From positions 5,337,001-5,401,000 of the forward strand of contig NZ_JAKRKC020000001.1 in NCBI RefSeq assembly GCF_022664455.2: a stretch of 64,000 nucleotides of DNA. The letters are read 5' to 3'. The DNA comes from Actinomadura luzonensis. Lineage in GTDB: Bacteria; Actinomycetota; Actinomycetes; Streptosporangiales; Streptosporangiaceae. The notes under the pieces were generated by a model. It saw only the letters and a list, made by a program, of their open reading frames with translations, had not been told where the DNA came from and ran no database searches. The first letter of the stretch is position 1, and every line of letters begins with the position of its first letter. Shown here in pieces: positions 15,783 through 25,041 of the stretch. The position numbers and the translations under genes are program-made.

Positions 15783-18053
15783 TTACTGGCAGGCTTCGCA
15801 GGTCTCGGGGTTCTCCAGGGAGCAGGCCACGGCCTCGGCCTCGGCGGGCAGGGTGGCGGTGGAGGTGGAGACGGTGGTCTGGGCGATGCGGGTCGCGGGG
15901 CGGGAGCGCAGGTAGTACGTGGTCTTCAGGCCCTGCTTCCAGGCGTAGGCGTACATCGAGGAGAGCTTGCCGATGGTCGGGCTGGCCATGAAGAGGTTGA
16001 GCGACTGCGACTGGTCGACGTACGGCTGCCGGGCCGCGGCCAGGTCGATGAGCGCCTTCTGCGGCAGCTCCCAGGCGGTCCGGTAGAGGGTCTTCAGCTC
16101 GTCGGGGATGCCGGGGACGTCCTGGATCGAGCCGTCCGCGCGCTTGATCGCGTCGCGCAGCTCCTGCGTCCACAGGCCGCGCTCCTGCAGGTCGGCCACC
16201 AGGTAGCGGTTGACCTGGAGGAACTCGCCGGACAGGGTCTCGCGCTTGAACACGTTGGACACCTGCGGCTCGATGCACTCGTAGCAGCCGGCGATGGAGG
16301 CGATGGTCGCGGTGGGCGCGATGGCGATCATGAGCGAGTTGCGCAGGCCGGTCGTCGCGATTTTGGCCCGCAGCGCCTCCCAGCGGGGGGTGGCCGGGAG
16401 GTAGTGGTCGGGGTGCAGCACTCCCCCGGCGGCGCGGGTCTCGTCGTAGGACGGGTGCCGGCCGCGCTCGGCGGCGAGGCCGGCCGAGGTGTCGTACGCG
16501 GTGAGCGCGATCTCCTCGGCGATCCTGGTGGACAGCGCGAGGGCCCGCGGCGAGTCGAACGGCAGCCGCAGCGCGAAGAACACGTCGGCCAGCCCCATGA
16601 CGCCGAGCCCGATCGGCCGCCAGCGCTTGTTGGCCGCCTCCGCCTCGGGCGTCGGGTAGAAGCCGAGGTCGATGGTGCGGTCGAGGAAGCGCACGGCGGT
16701 GCGGACGGTGCCGCGCAGCCGCTCCCAGTCGACCTCGCCGTCCCGCACGTGGGCGGCGAGGTTCACCGAGCCGAGGTTGCAGACGGCGGTCTCGGCGTCG
16801 CTGGTGACCTCCAGGATCTCGGTGCAGAGGTTCGACAGGTGGATGACGTTGCCGGGGCGGCCGGTCTGGTTGGAGGTGCGGTTGGCGGCGTCCTTGAACG
16901 TCATCCAGCCGTTGCCGGTCTGGGCGAGGGTGCGCATCATCCGGCCGTACAGGGTGCGCGCCGGGAGCTGCCGGACGTAGTGGCCGGCGGCCTCGTGGGC
17001 GCGGTAGGCGGCGGTGAACTCCTCCCCGTACAGGTCGGTGAGGTCGGGCGTCTGCTTCGGGTCGAACAGCGACCACACCTCGTCGGCCTCGACGCGGCGC
17101 ATGAACTCGTCGGGCACCCAGTTGGCCAGGTTGAGGTTGTGGGTGCGGCGGGCGTCCTCGCCGGTGTTGTCGCGCAGCTCCAGGAACTCCTCGATGTCGG
17201 CGTGCCAGGTCTCCAGGTAGACGCAGGCCGCGCCCTTGCGTCGGCCGCCCTGGTTGACCGCCGCCACGGAGGCGTCGAGGGTGCGCAGCCACGGGACGAT
17301 GCCGTTGGAGTGGCCGTTGGTGCCGCGGATCAGCGAGCCGCGGGCGCGGACCCTGGTCCAGGAGATGCCGATGCCGCCGGCGTACTTGGACAGGCGGGCG
17401 ACCTGGCCGTAGCGCTCGTAGATGCCCTCCAGCTCGTCGCGCGGCGAGTCGAGCAGGAAGCACGACGACAGCTGCGGGCGGCGCGCGCCGGAGTTGAACA
17501 GCGTCGGCGAGCTGGGCAGGTACGACAGCGTCGACATCAGCCGGTACAGCTCGGCGGCCTCGGCCACGCTCTCCGACAGCCCGCAGGCCACGCGCAGGAA
17601 GAAGTGCTGCGGGCGCTCCAGCACGGCCCGGGTCTCGGGGTGGCGCAGAAGGTAGCGGTCGTAGACGGTGCGCAGGCCGAAATACTCGAATCGGTCGTCG
17701 GCGCCGTCCTCGACGAGGGCGTCCAGCTCGGCGGCGTGGTCGGCGACGAACGCGGCCAGCCGGTCCTGCACCAGCCCGGCCGCGTGGGTGGCGGCCACCG
17801 ACTCGGAGAACGCGCGCACGCCGTGGCCGGCGGCCTCCTCGGCGATCTCCTCGGCCAGCAGCCGGGCGGCGGTCCGGGAGTTGGCCGGGTCGGTGATGAC
17901 CCGGGCCGCGGCCTCCTCGATGGCCAGCCGCCGGGCGGTCCGGTCCGCGCCGGCGGCGGGGGCTGGGGCGGGCGCGGGGGCTGGGGCGGGGGCGGGCTCG
18001 GCGCCCGGTCCGGCGGCGGGCAGGCGCGGGTCAACCTCAGCGATCTGCGTCAC
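15783..18053 (-). CDS. nrdA: Class Ia ribonucleotide reductase, alpha subunit
   Basis: 756 aa from GTG 18053, which has GCGAGGAGA upstream; an ATG at 18146 lies within the riboswitch leader and has no ribosome binding site. All active-site parts are visible: SSCFLL (redox Cys), SNLCTEI (Asn, thiyl-radical Cys, Glu), VCNLGSVNL (second redox Cys) and a C-terminal CEACQ shuttle pair. The N-terminus is a 20-residue Ala-Pro repeat rather than a recognisable ATP-cone. In Streptomyces the class Ia genes are repressed by B12 because a B12-dependent class II enzyme then suffices; the leader here fits that. Confidence 0.95.
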   Translation of the reverse strand: MTQIAEVDPRLPAAGPGAEPAPAPAPAPAPAPAAGADRTARRLAIEEAAARVITDPANSRTAARLLAEEIAEEAAGHGVRAFSESVAATHAAGLVQDRLAAFVADHAAELDALVEDGADDRFEYFGLRTVYDRYLLRHPETRAVLERPQHFFLRVACGLSESVAEAAELYRLMSTLSYLPSSPTLFNSGARRPQLSSCFLLDSPRDELEGIYERYGQVARLSKYAGGIGISWTRVRARGSLIRGTNGHSNGIVPWLRTLDASVAAVNQGGRRKGAACVYLETWHADIEEFLELRDNTGEDARRTHNLNLANWVPDEFMRRVEADEVWSLFDPKQTPDLTDLYGEEFTAAYRAHEAAGHYVRQLPARTLYGRMMRTLAQTGNGWMTFKDAANRTSNQTGRPGNVIHLSNLCTEILEVTSDAETAVCNLGSVNLAAHVRDGEVDWERLRGTVRTAVRFLDRTIDLGFYPTPEAEAANKRWRPIGLGVMGLADVFFALRLPFDSPRALALSTRIAEEIALTAYDTSAGLAAERGRHPSYDETRAAGGVLHPDHYLPATPRWEALRAKIATTGLRNSLMIAIAPTATIASIAGCYECIEPQVSNVFKRETLSGEFLQVNRYLVADLQERGLWTQELRDAIKRADGSIQDVPGIPDELKTLYRTAWELPQKALIDLAAARQPYVDQSQSLNLFMASPTIGKLSSMYAYAWKQGLKTTYYLRSRPATRIAQTTVSTSTATLPAEAEAVACSLENPETCEACQ

Positions 18054-18149
18054 GTGCTCTCCTCGCGAGCTCATTCCGGCAGGAGGGCACGCCGAGGAAG
18101 CGCGCGGGCAGGCCGCGTCGCCCCGCCGGCCCTCCCTCGAGGCCATGGA

Positions 18150-18335
18150 CGGTCATCACGCCGCGGGCAGGTCTTCGGGCTCGCGGGCACGCCTCACCGG
18201 CGCCTACTGGCCGTCGCTTCCCGGATCCCTCCAGTGCTGAATGACGGCGGTCGTTCCCGCTCACCGCTGCGGGGCAGCCCCGGAATCACACCGGGTTCCC
18301 TTTCACTCCGCCCCGGGGGGCGAACCAGCGACGAG
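18150..18335 (-). promoter_or_regulatory. Cobalamin (B12) riboswitch upstream of nrdAB
   Basis: On the minus strand the conserved core is present in order: GGGAACCCGGTGTGATTCCG, then GGGCTGCCCCGCAGCGGTGA (18261-18303 on +), and about 80 nt later the B12 box AGCCCGAAGACCTGCC (18166-18181). It lies about 110 nt before the nrdA start. It should sense adenosylcobalamin and shut off nrdAB. The expression platform (terminator or masked ribosome binding site) between 18060 and 18160 was not resolved. Boundaries are approximate. Confidence 0.93.
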
Positions 18336-18348
18336 CAGGATCCTACAT

Positions 18349-19311
18349 CTAGTGGCCGTTCCCGCAACTACCACCACAGGTTGTGGCTCTCACCGAGTCG
18401 ACGAGCCCCAGGTCACCGAGAACGGCCCGGGTGCGCCCGGCCTCGGCGGCCAGCCAGAGCACGAAGTCGTCGCCGCTGAGCGGGATCGAGACCCAACCGG
18501 CGGCCCGGCAGGCGGCCAGCCAGCCGGTCGAGGAGGTCACCTCCTCGCACATGCGCACGGCGGCCTCGCGGGCGTCGTCCGGCATGCCGCCGGGGCCGAA
18601 GGCGGCGGTCCAGTCGGCGAAGTCGACCCGCACGCCGGACTCCAGCAGCGTCGGCGCGTCCACCTCGGGGACGCGGTGGGCGCAGGAGACCGCGAGGGCC
18701 CGCACCCGCCCGGCGCCGAGGCTCTCCCGCCAGTCGGCGAGCGCGCCGGCGGCGGCCGCGGCCTGGCCGGACAGCAGCGCCGCGACGGCCTCCCTGCTGC
18801 TGGGATAGCCGGTGTAGTCGACCTGCCGGGTGTCGGCGCCGATGCCCTTGGCGATGAGGCCGAACAGCAGGTGGTCGGGATCGCCCTGGGGGCCGCCGGC
18901 CAGCAGCGTCTCGCCCGGGCGGGCCACGAGGTGGGCGGCGAAGTCGTCGAAGTCCTTGAAACGGGAGTTGTCCGGCACGACGACGACCTCGACGTCGCCG
19001 GCCAGCCGGGCGAGGGGGGTGGCCGCGTCGAGCAGCGTCTGGCCCTGGTTCAGCTCGGCGGCGGCCATCGCGGCCAGGCCGCTCACGGTGACCTTGGTGC
19101 CGGCGCCGGTCTCGTACCCGGCGGCGCGGGCGGCGCCGACCAGCGCCTGCCCGACGTGGCTCCAGCGGCGGGCGGCCGGGTTGATGGAGAAGCGGGCCCG
19201 CAGCCCCGGCATCCGCCCGGCGACGCGCTGCGTGCCGCAGCCCGCCGCCAGCGGGACGGCCGCGATCCCGGACGTGGCCAGCAGGCAGGCCAGGAATCTC
19301 CGACGGCGCAT
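18349..19311 (-). CDS. TctC-type substrate-binding lipoprotein
   Basis: 320 aa with an N-terminal lipobox (VPLAAGC, Cys25) after a Tat-like MRRRRF start; GGGGGAGA precedes the ATG. The mature part matches tripartite tricarboxylate transporter receptors (Bug family): TLLAGGPQGDPDHLLFGLIAKGIG, DYTGYPSSREAVAALLSGQAAAA and the AFGPGGMPDDA loop. The membrane partners TctA and TctB are not in the window. The C-terminus has an extra TTCGGSCGNGH tail of unknown purpose. It lies upstream of the nrdAB riboswitch, on the same strand. Confidence 0.8.
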   Translation of the reverse strand: MRRRRFLACLLATSGIAAVPLAAGCGTQRVAGRMPGLRARFSINPAARRWSHVGQALVGAARAAGYETGAGTKVTVSGLAAMAAAELNQGQTLLDAATPLARLAGDVEVVVVPDNSRFKDFDDFAAHLVARPGETLLAGGPQGDPDHLLFGLIAKGIGADTRQVDYTGYPSSREAVAALLSGQAAAAAGALADWRESLGAGRVRALAVSCAHRVPEVDAPTLLESGVRVDFADWTAAFGPGGMPDDAREAAVRMCEEVTSSTGWLAACRAAGWVSIPLSGDDFVLWLAAEAGRTRAVLGDLGLVDSVRATTCGGSCGNGH

Positions 19312-19439
19312 GTGTCTCTCCCCCGAAGCCTCGCGAGTCCCCCCTTACCCGAAGTTATTGTCACATCACAGAGAGATACACATTTAACCGCCCGGCCCCG
19401 CCCAGCCCTATCTGCTGAAATTTGGCGAAATGTCGTTTT

Positions 19440-20267
19440 TTATGCGGAGGGCGGCTGATCGATTTTCCGCGCCACGCCCGCCATGAGCGACGACGGCAGC
19501 GCCCAGTCCCCCACGAGTTTCGGCCGGTCCGGCCGCCAGTCCACGGCCTGCACCAATCCCGGCGGCTCGAATGGGAGGTCCCCGAAGAACGCCCGGATCT
19601 CGGACGGCCGCCGGTCCGCTCCCCGGCCCCCGGACGAGCCGCGGTAGCCGCCCCGGGCGTGCTCCTCGTCCTCCAGCCGCCCCAGCGTGGTGGCGTGGCT
19701 GATCACCAGGAAGCTGCCGGGGGCGGCGCGCTCGCGCAGCCGGGCCACCGCCAGGTCCGGCCGGGCCGAGTCGGGCAGGAAGTGCAGGATCGACACCAGC
19801 AGGATGCCGACCGGCCGCGCCAGGTCGAGGTGGGCGCCGGCCTTGGCCAGCACGTCGTCGGCGTCCAGCAGGTCGGCCTGCACGCAGACGGCCCGGCCCG
19901 CGTCCGCCGCGAGCAGGGCCTGCGCGTGCGCGGCCACCACGGGGTCGTGGTCGACGTAGACGACCCGGGCCTCGGGCGCCACCTCGTGCGCGCTGCCCTG
20001 GGTCGGCAGCCCGCTGCCCAGGTCGAGGAACTGGCGGACCCCGGCGGCGGCCACGTAGCGCACGGCGCGCTGCAGGAAGGCCCGGTTCGCGCGGGCCAGC
20101 GGGACCGCCTCCGGGACCAGCTCGGCGAGCTGCTCGATGGCGAGGCGATCGACCGCGAAGTTGTCCGTCCCGCCGAGCATGTAGTCGTACATGCGTGCGA
20201 GATTGGGCCGTTGCTGGTCGAACTGCCGCACGCTATCAAATTTATGCCGTCCGGGGCCAGATAACAC
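19440..20267 (-). CDS. SAM-dependent methyltransferase (Methyltransf_19/DUF574 family)
   Basis: 275 aa beginning with the family's hallmark RPNLARMYDYMLGGTDNFAVDR, then motif I FLDLGSGLPTQGSAHE, YVDHDPVV and LVSILHFLPD. Actinomycetes carry many paralogues, often next to regulators or NRPS genes, with unknown substrates. The start is GTG 20267; a GTG 12 codons later is also possible. No clear operon partner; glmS ends 34 bp upstream on the same strand. Confidence 0.85.
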   Translation of the reverse strand: MLSGPGRHKFDSVRQFDQQRPNLARMYDYMLGGTDNFAVDRLAIEQLAELVPEAVPLARANRAFLQRAVRYVAAAGVRQFLDLGSGLPTQGSAHEVAPEARVVYVDHDPVVAAHAQALLAADAGRAVCVQADLLDADDVLAKAGAHLDLARPVGILLVSILHFLPDSARPDLAVARLRERAAPGSFLVISHATTLGRLEDEEHARGGYRGSSGGRGADRRPSEIRAFFGDLPFEPPGLVQAVDWRPDRPKLVGDWALPSSLMAGVARKIDQPPSA

Positions 20268-20301
20268 TACCCTGAGCTAATTGTGGCTCAATTGGAGTCA
20301 A

Positions 20302-22122
20302 TTACTCGACAGTAACGCTCTTGGCGAGATTGCGCGGCTTGTCCACATCGCGGCCCAGCGCGACCGCCGCGTGGTAGGCCAGGAGCTGGAGCGGGATCGT
20401 GAGCAGGATCGGGTCGAGCTCGATCTCGTTCTTCGGCACCACGATGACGTCGTCGGCCAGCTTGGCCTCCGGCTCGCGGTGGCCGACCATGAGCACCTCG
20501 CCGCCGCGGGCGCGGATCTCGCCGAGCGTGGTGAGGTTCTTGTCCAGCAGCTCGTCGTCGGGGACGATCGCGACCGTCGGCATGTCGGGGCCGATCAGCG
20601 CGAGCGGGCCGTGCTTGAGCTCGCTCGCCGGGTACGCCTCGGCGTGCACGTACGAGATCTCCTTGAGCTTCTGCGCGCCCTCCCTGGCCACCGGGTAGCC
20701 GCGCACCCGGCCGACGAACATCATGCTCGGGTGGTGGGCGTACTTCTGCGCCAGCTCGGCGATCTTGTCACCCTGGGTGAGGATGTCGGAGATCTGGCCG
20801 GGCAGCCTGCGCAGGCCCTCCACGATGCGCCGCCCGTCGGCCGGCGACAGGTCGCGCACCCGGCCGAGGTGCAGCGCCAGCAGCGCGAAGGCGATCGCGG
20901 TGGAGGTGAACGCCTTGGTCGAGGCGACCGAGACCTCGGGGCCGGCGTGCAGGTAGATGCCGCCGTCCACCTCGCGGGCGATGGCGCTGCCCACGGCGTT
21001 GACGATGCCGATCACCCGGCCGCCCTTGCGCTTGAGCTCCTGGACGGCGGCCAGCGTGTCGTAGGTCTCGCCGGACTGGCTGATCGCGACGTAGAGGGTG
21101 TCGGGGTCGACGACCGGGTTGCGGTAGCGGAACTCGCTGGCCGGCTCGGCGTCGGCCGGGATGCGCGCCAGCTCCTCGATGAGCTGCGCCCCGATCTGGC
21201 CCGAGTAGTATGCCGACCCGCAGCCGATGATCTTCACCCGGCGGAACGAGCGGGTCTCGCGGGCGTCCATGTTGAGCCCGCCGAGGTGCGCCACGTGGAA
21301 GCGCTCGTCGAGGCGGCCGGACATGGTGCGGGTGATCGTCTCGGGCTGCTCGGAGATCTCCTTGAGCAGGTAGTGCTCGTAGCCGCCGGTGTCGTAGTGG
21401 CCGGCGTCCCAGTCGACGGTCAGCGGCTCCTTGGCGGTCTCGCGGGCGTCGCTGGCGAAGGTGTGGAAGCCGTCGGCCTTGAGCACGGCCAGCTCGCCGT
21501 CCTCCAGGTGCACGACCTGGCGGGTGTAGCGGATCAGGGCGGCGACGTCGGAGGCGGCGAACATCTCCTTCTCGCCGATGCCGAGCACGATCGGGCTGCC
21601 GTTGCGGGCCACGACCACCTCGCCGGGGCGCTCGGCGTCGATGACCGCGATGCCGTACGTGCCGACGACGCTCTTCAGCGTCTTCCTGACCGCCTCCTCC
21701 AGGGTCTCGTTCTCGTCGGCCGCGGCGGCGATCAGGTGGGCCAGGACCTCGGTGTCGGTGTCGGAGGCGAACGTAACGCCGTCGGCCACCAGCTTGGCGC
21801 GCAGCTCGGCGGCGTTCTCGATGATGCCGTTGTGCACGACCGCGATGCGCTGGTCGGCCGACAGGTGCGGATGCGCGTTCTCGTCACTCGGGACGCCGTG
21901 CGTGGCCCAGCGGGTGTGCCCGATGCCGAGGCCGCCCTTGAACCTGGCCGGCACGACCTTGGCGAGGTCGGCCACCCGGCCCTTGACCTTGCGGAGCTTC
22001 AGCCCCTTGTTGGACACCACGAGCCCGGCCGAGTCGTAGCCCCGGTACTCGAGCCGCTGCATGCCCTCCAGAAGGATGGGCGCGGCGTCCCTGGGGCCGA
22101 CATAGGCCACGATTCCGCACAT
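20302..22122 (-). CDS. glmS: Glucosamine-6-phosphate synthase
   Basis: 606 aa; converts fructose-6-phosphate and glutamine to glucosamine-6-phosphate for cell-wall precursors. Cys1 after the initiator Met is the glutaminase nucleophile (MCGIVAYVG), followed by LEYRGYDSAG and GHTRWATHG. The C-terminal half has two SIS domains (CGSAYYSGQIG, SQSGETYDTL) and the terminal PRNLAKSVTVE that closes the active site. AGAGGAGA precedes the ATG. No glmS ribozyme is seen in the short upstream space. Confidence 0.97.
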   Translation of the reverse strand: MCGIVAYVGPRDAAPILLEGMQRLEYRGYDSAGLVVSNKGLKLRKVKGRVADLAKVVPARFKGGLGIGHTRWATHGVPSDENAHPHLSADQRIAVVHNGIIENAAELRAKLVADGVTFASDTDTEVLAHLIAAAADENETLEEAVRKTLKSVVGTYGIAVIDAERPGEVVVARNGSPIVLGIGEKEMFAASDVAALIRYTRQVVHLEDGELAVLKADGFHTFASDARETAKEPLTVDWDAGHYDTGGYEHYLLKEISEQPETITRTMSGRLDERFHVAHLGGLNMDARETRSFRRVKIIGCGSAYYSGQIGAQLIEELARIPADAEPASEFRYRNPVVDPDTLYVAISQSGETYDTLAAVQELKRKGGRVIGIVNAVGSAIAREVDGGIYLHAGPEVSVASTKAFTSTAIAFALLALHLGRVRDLSPADGRRIVEGLRRLPGQISDILTQGDKIAELAQKYAHHPSMMFVGRVRGYPVAREGAQKLKEISYVHAEAYPASELKHGPLALIGPDMPTVAIVPDDELLDKNLTTLGEIRARGGEVLMVGHREPEAKLADDVIVVPKNEIELDPILLTIPLQLLAYHAAVALGRDVDKPRNLAKSVTVE

Positions 22123-22150
22123 CGAGGTCTCCTCTTCGTTCGGTTGTCCG

Positions 22151-22459
22151 TCATCCGTAGACGATCCTGCGGAGCTGCCGCAGCGACAGCTCGGGCGCGG
22201 CCACGCGGCGGCCGCGTAATTCGGCGGCGATCCTGGGGAAGATCTCGTCGTTGGTGTGGCCGCGGGTCTTCAGCTCGCCGTGGCGGCGCCGGACGTACTC
22301 CTCGGCGGACTCGGAGAAGTACGACAGCACGTCGGCGACCACGCGGGCCGCCTCCCCCGGGCCGAGCGGGCTCGTCCGGGTGAGGTGGGCGATGAGGTCC
22401 TCGTAGGGATGCCGTGCCGTGGACACAGAGGAGGACACTACGCATCTGGAACGAGACAC
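22151..22459 (-). CDS. Small protein of unknown function upstream of glmS
   Basis: 102 aa from GTG 22459. After a Ser/Arg-rich start it is mostly helical (HPYEDLIAHLTRTSPLGPGEAARVV...YFSESAEEYVRRRHGEL) and ends in a basic segment (LRGRRVAAPELSLRQLRRIVYG). No known domain recognised. It is 28 bp before glmS on the same strand, so it is probably co-expressed. Codon use and third-position GC fit a real gene. Confidence 0.6.
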   Translation of the reverse strand: MSRSRCVVSSSVSTARHPYEDLIAHLTRTSPLGPGEAARVVADVLSYFSESAEEYVRRRHGELKTRGHTNDEIFPRIAAELRGRRVAAPELSLRQLRRIVYG

Positions 22460-22619
22460 GCCAACATCCTGCCCGAAATCGGGCAGGTCTTAACTCTTCT
22501 CCTCCTGCACGGCCCCGGAGTCCGGACATCATCCGTATCATCCGTCCCGTCTGACACATCCCCTTCTGGGAACGGTTACGGTATGTAGTCACATCGTGAC
22601 GTTCTTCGGGGGAGATGTC

Positions 22620-24650
22620 ATGCACTTCTGGCTGGCCTGTCGGGTCACGCTGGCCGCCGTCCTCGCCGCCGGCACGCTCACCGCTCCGGGGACGGGCGCG
22701 GCCCGGGAGCTCCCGGCCGGGCGGCAGGGCGACTTCGCCGCCGCCGCGCGCGAGTTCGGGGTGCCGGAGAGCGTGCTGCTCGGGGTGGCCTACCTCGGCT
22801 CACGCTGGGACGCGCACGCGGGACGGCCCAGCACGGCCGGCGGGTACGGGCCGATGCACCTGGTCGACGCCCTGCCCGCGGCCGCGTTCACGATCGGCGA
22901 CGCCCTGGGCGACGCCCGCGGCGACGACTCCCGGCCGATGCCGCCCAGGCCGGCCGTCGTGCCCGGCCCGCTGAGCGCCGCCGCCGAGCCGCAGAACACG
23001 ACGCTGCCCGAGGCCGGGCGGCTCATCGGCGTCGACCCCGCCCGGCTGCGCGACGACCCGGCCGCCAACATCCGCGCCGGGGCCGCGCTGCTCGCCTCCT
23101 ACCGCGGGGCCACCGGCGGCGACCCGGCCGACTGGTACGACGCCGTCGCCCGCTTCTCCGGCGCCGACGACCCGGCGGCGGCGCGGCAGTTCGCCGACGA
23201 GGTGTTCGCGGTGATCAGGGAGGGCATGCGGCGGCGCACCGACGACGGGTACGAGGTGCGCCTCGACCCGGTGCCCGGCCTGATGCCGCCGCGCGGGCCG
23301 CAGACCAAGTCGGCCGCCGAGCTCGACCCGCCGCCCGCCGCGCCGGCTCCCCCCGTCACGGACTACGACGCCGAGCCGCCCGAGCCCGCCGCCGAGCCCT
23401 CCCCGGACGGCTCCGGGACGTTCGAGCCGGGCGAGCTCGGCGCCGCCTCCGGCCGCTCCCCCGCGGCGGAGTGCCCCGCGAGCCTGGCCTGCGAGTGGAT
23501 GCCGGCCGCCTTCAAGCGCTTCGGCAAGAAGGGCAACCAGGACTACGGCAACCACGACCGTCTGTACAGGACGCGCACGATCGACTACATCGTCGTCCAC
23601 GACACCGAGGGCGGCTACCAGGGCATCCCGTCCATGATCCGCAACCCGAAGTACGTGAGCTGGCACTACACCATCCGCTCACGTGACGGCCACGTCGCCC
23701 AGCACGTCAAGACCAACGACCTGGCCTGGCACGCCGGCAACTGGGACGTCAACACCCGCTCGATCGGCGTCGAGCACGAGGGCTACCTGGCCAAGGGCGG
23801 CGCGTGGTACACCGAGGCGATGTACCGGGCGTCGGCCAAGCTGGTGCGCTACCTGGCCGACAAGCACGGCGTGCCGCTCAACCGGGCCCACATCCTCGGG
23901 CACGACAACGTGCCCGGCACCACCCCGAAGACGGTCGCCGGCATGCATGAGGACCCCGGGCCCTACTGGGACTGGGCCCACTACTTCGAGCTGATGGGCC
24001 GGCCGTTCAAGGGCGTCAAGGACGGCGGCTCGGTGCTGATCCGGCCGTCGTACGACGACAACCGGCCGCGCTTCACCGGCTGCGTCACCACGAAGGCCGG
24101 CAAGGACTGCCCGCCGCACGGCGCGGCCACGGTCTGGCTGCACACCGCGCCCAGCGACACCGCCGCGCTGGTCGCCGACGTCGGCAAGCACGGCGGCAAG
24201 GCCAGCTCCTACAGCGTGTACGACCACGCCGCCCGCGCCTCGACCGGCCAGCGCTTCGCGGTCGCCGACCGCCAGGGGGACTGGACGGCCATCTGGTACC
24301 TGGGGCAGAAGGCGTGGTTCCGCAACCCGGCCGACCGGCCGGCGGCGGTGCCCGCCAAGGGGCCGCTGGTCACGCCGCTGCGGGCGGGCACGAAGGTGTA
24401 CGGGCGGGCGTACCCGGAGAAGTCGGCCTACACGCGGGCGGCGGCGCAGCCGCTGACGCCGCTCCAGTACCGGATCGGGCCGGGGCAGACGTACACGGTG
24501 GGCGACACGATCACCGGCTCCTACTACGCGGCGGGGGCGTTCAGCGCGTCCCGGCACGTCACGACGACCGGGACGATCCGCTACCACCAGATCCAGCTCG
24601 GCCACCGGATCGCGTTCGTCATGGCGAAGGACGTGCGGCTCGTCTCGTGA
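22620..24650 (+). CDS. Secreted N-acetylmuramoyl-L-alanine amidase, multi-domain
   Basis: 676 aa from ATG 22620 (GGGGGAG upstream; an earlier GTG at 22596 lacks one). A signal peptide is followed by a lysozyme-like/transglycosylase-like helical region (about 35-205, with VPESVLLGVAYLGSRWD and RAGAALLASY), a Pro/Glu-rich linker, then an Amidase_2 domain: zinc ligands His in IVVHDTEGG, HYTIRSRDGHVAQHV and ILGHDNVPGTTPKTV, with Tyr/Lys catalytic partners. The C-terminal 200 residues look like two SH3-type cell-wall binding repeats. It should cleave the amide between MurNAc and the stem peptide. Single gene with its own promoter. Confidence 0.88.
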   Translation: MHFWLACRVTLAAVLAAGTLTAPGTGAARELPAGRQGDFAAAAREFGVPESVLLGVAYLGSRWDAHAGRPSTAGGYGPMHLVDALPAAAFTIGDALGDARGDDSRPMPPRPAVVPGPLSAAAEPQNTTLPEAGRLIGVDPARLRDDPAANIRAGAALLASYRGATGGDPADWYDAVARFSGADDPAAARQFADEVFAVIREGMRRRTDDGYEVRLDPVPGLMPPRGPQTKSAAELDPPPAAPAPPVTDYDAEPPEPAAEPSPDGSGTFEPGELGAASGRSPAAECPASLACEWMPAAFKRFGKKGNQDYGNHDRLYRTRTIDYIVVHDTEGGYQGIPSMIRNPKYVSWHYTIRSRDGHVAQHVKTNDLAWHAGNWDVNTRSIGVEHEGYLAKGGAWYTEAMYRASAKLVRYLADKHGVPLNRAHILGHDNVPGTTPKTVAGMHEDPGPYWDWAHYFELMGRPFKGVKDGGSVLIRPSYDDNRPRFTGCVTTKAGKDCPPHGAATVWLHTAPSDTAALVADVGKHGGKASSYSVYDHAARASTGQRFAVADRQGDWTAIWYLGQKAWFRNPADRPAAVPAKGPLVTPLRAGTKVYGRAYPEKSAYTRAAAQPLTPLQYRIGPGQTYTVGDTITGSYYAAGAFSASRHVTTTGTIRYHQIQLGHRIAFVMAKDVRLVS

Positions 24651-24741
24651 ATTTCGGCCCGCGGGCCGCCGGGTGCGCACAGGCACTCCGCGGAGACGAT
24701 ATGGTTTTCCCGTGGCCCGGAGCACGCAGCCCGGGGCTCAC

Positions 24742-24813
24742 GCGGAAGTGGCTCAGTGGTAGAGCATCACCTTGCCAAGGTGAGGGTCGCGGGTTCGAAT
24801 CCCGTCTTCCGCT
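24742..24813 (+). tRNA. tRNA-Gly (anticodon GCC), copy 1
   Basis: 72-nt cloverleaf: acceptor GCGGAAG/CTTCCGC, anticodon stem TCACC/GGTGA with loop TTGCCAA, T-arm CGGG-TTCGAAT-CCCG. Discriminator T; no CCA. First gene of a four-tRNA cluster. Confidence 0.95.
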
Positions 24814-24828
24814 CGGAGCGAGACTCCT

Positions 24829-24899
24829 GGTGGAGTGGCCGAGAGGCGAGGCAGCGGCCTGCAAAGCCGTCTACACGGGTTCAAATCCCGTCTCCACCT
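24829..24899 (+). tRNA. tRNA-Cys (anticodon GCA)
   Basis: 71-nt cloverleaf: acceptor GGTGGAG/CTCCACC, anticodon loop CTGCAAA, T-arm ACGGG-TTCAAAT-CCCGT, discriminator T. It lies between the two identical tRNA-Gly genes, 15 nt after the first. Confidence 0.93.
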
Positions 24900-24948
24900 C
24901 GCTGAACGGCGGACCCGCCAGGATCCGCTAAAGTAAGGGCAACGCCAT

Positions 24949-25020
24949 GCGGAAGTGGCTCAGTGGTAGAGCATCACCTTGCCAAGGTGAGGGTCGCGGG
25001 TTCGAATCCCGTCTTCCGCT
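24949..25020 (+). tRNA. tRNA-Gly (anticodon GCC), copy 2
   Basis: Identical over all 72 nt to the copy at 24742-24813, while the flanking sequence differs, so it is a gene duplication kept identical by selection or conversion. Confidence 0.95.
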
Positions 25021-25041
25021 CTGAGTGACACAACTCAACAC

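Noticed and set aside
18053..18146. Upstream ATG for nrdA at 18146
   Set aside because: It lies in the riboswitch leader without a ribosome binding site, whereas GTG 18053 has GCGAGGAGA and starts the expected protein.
20123..20302. glmS ribozyme or other riboswitch around glmS
   Set aside because: The space upstream of glmS is only 28 bp after a small ORF, and no ribozyme core is recognisable; the region named here is downstream of glmS.
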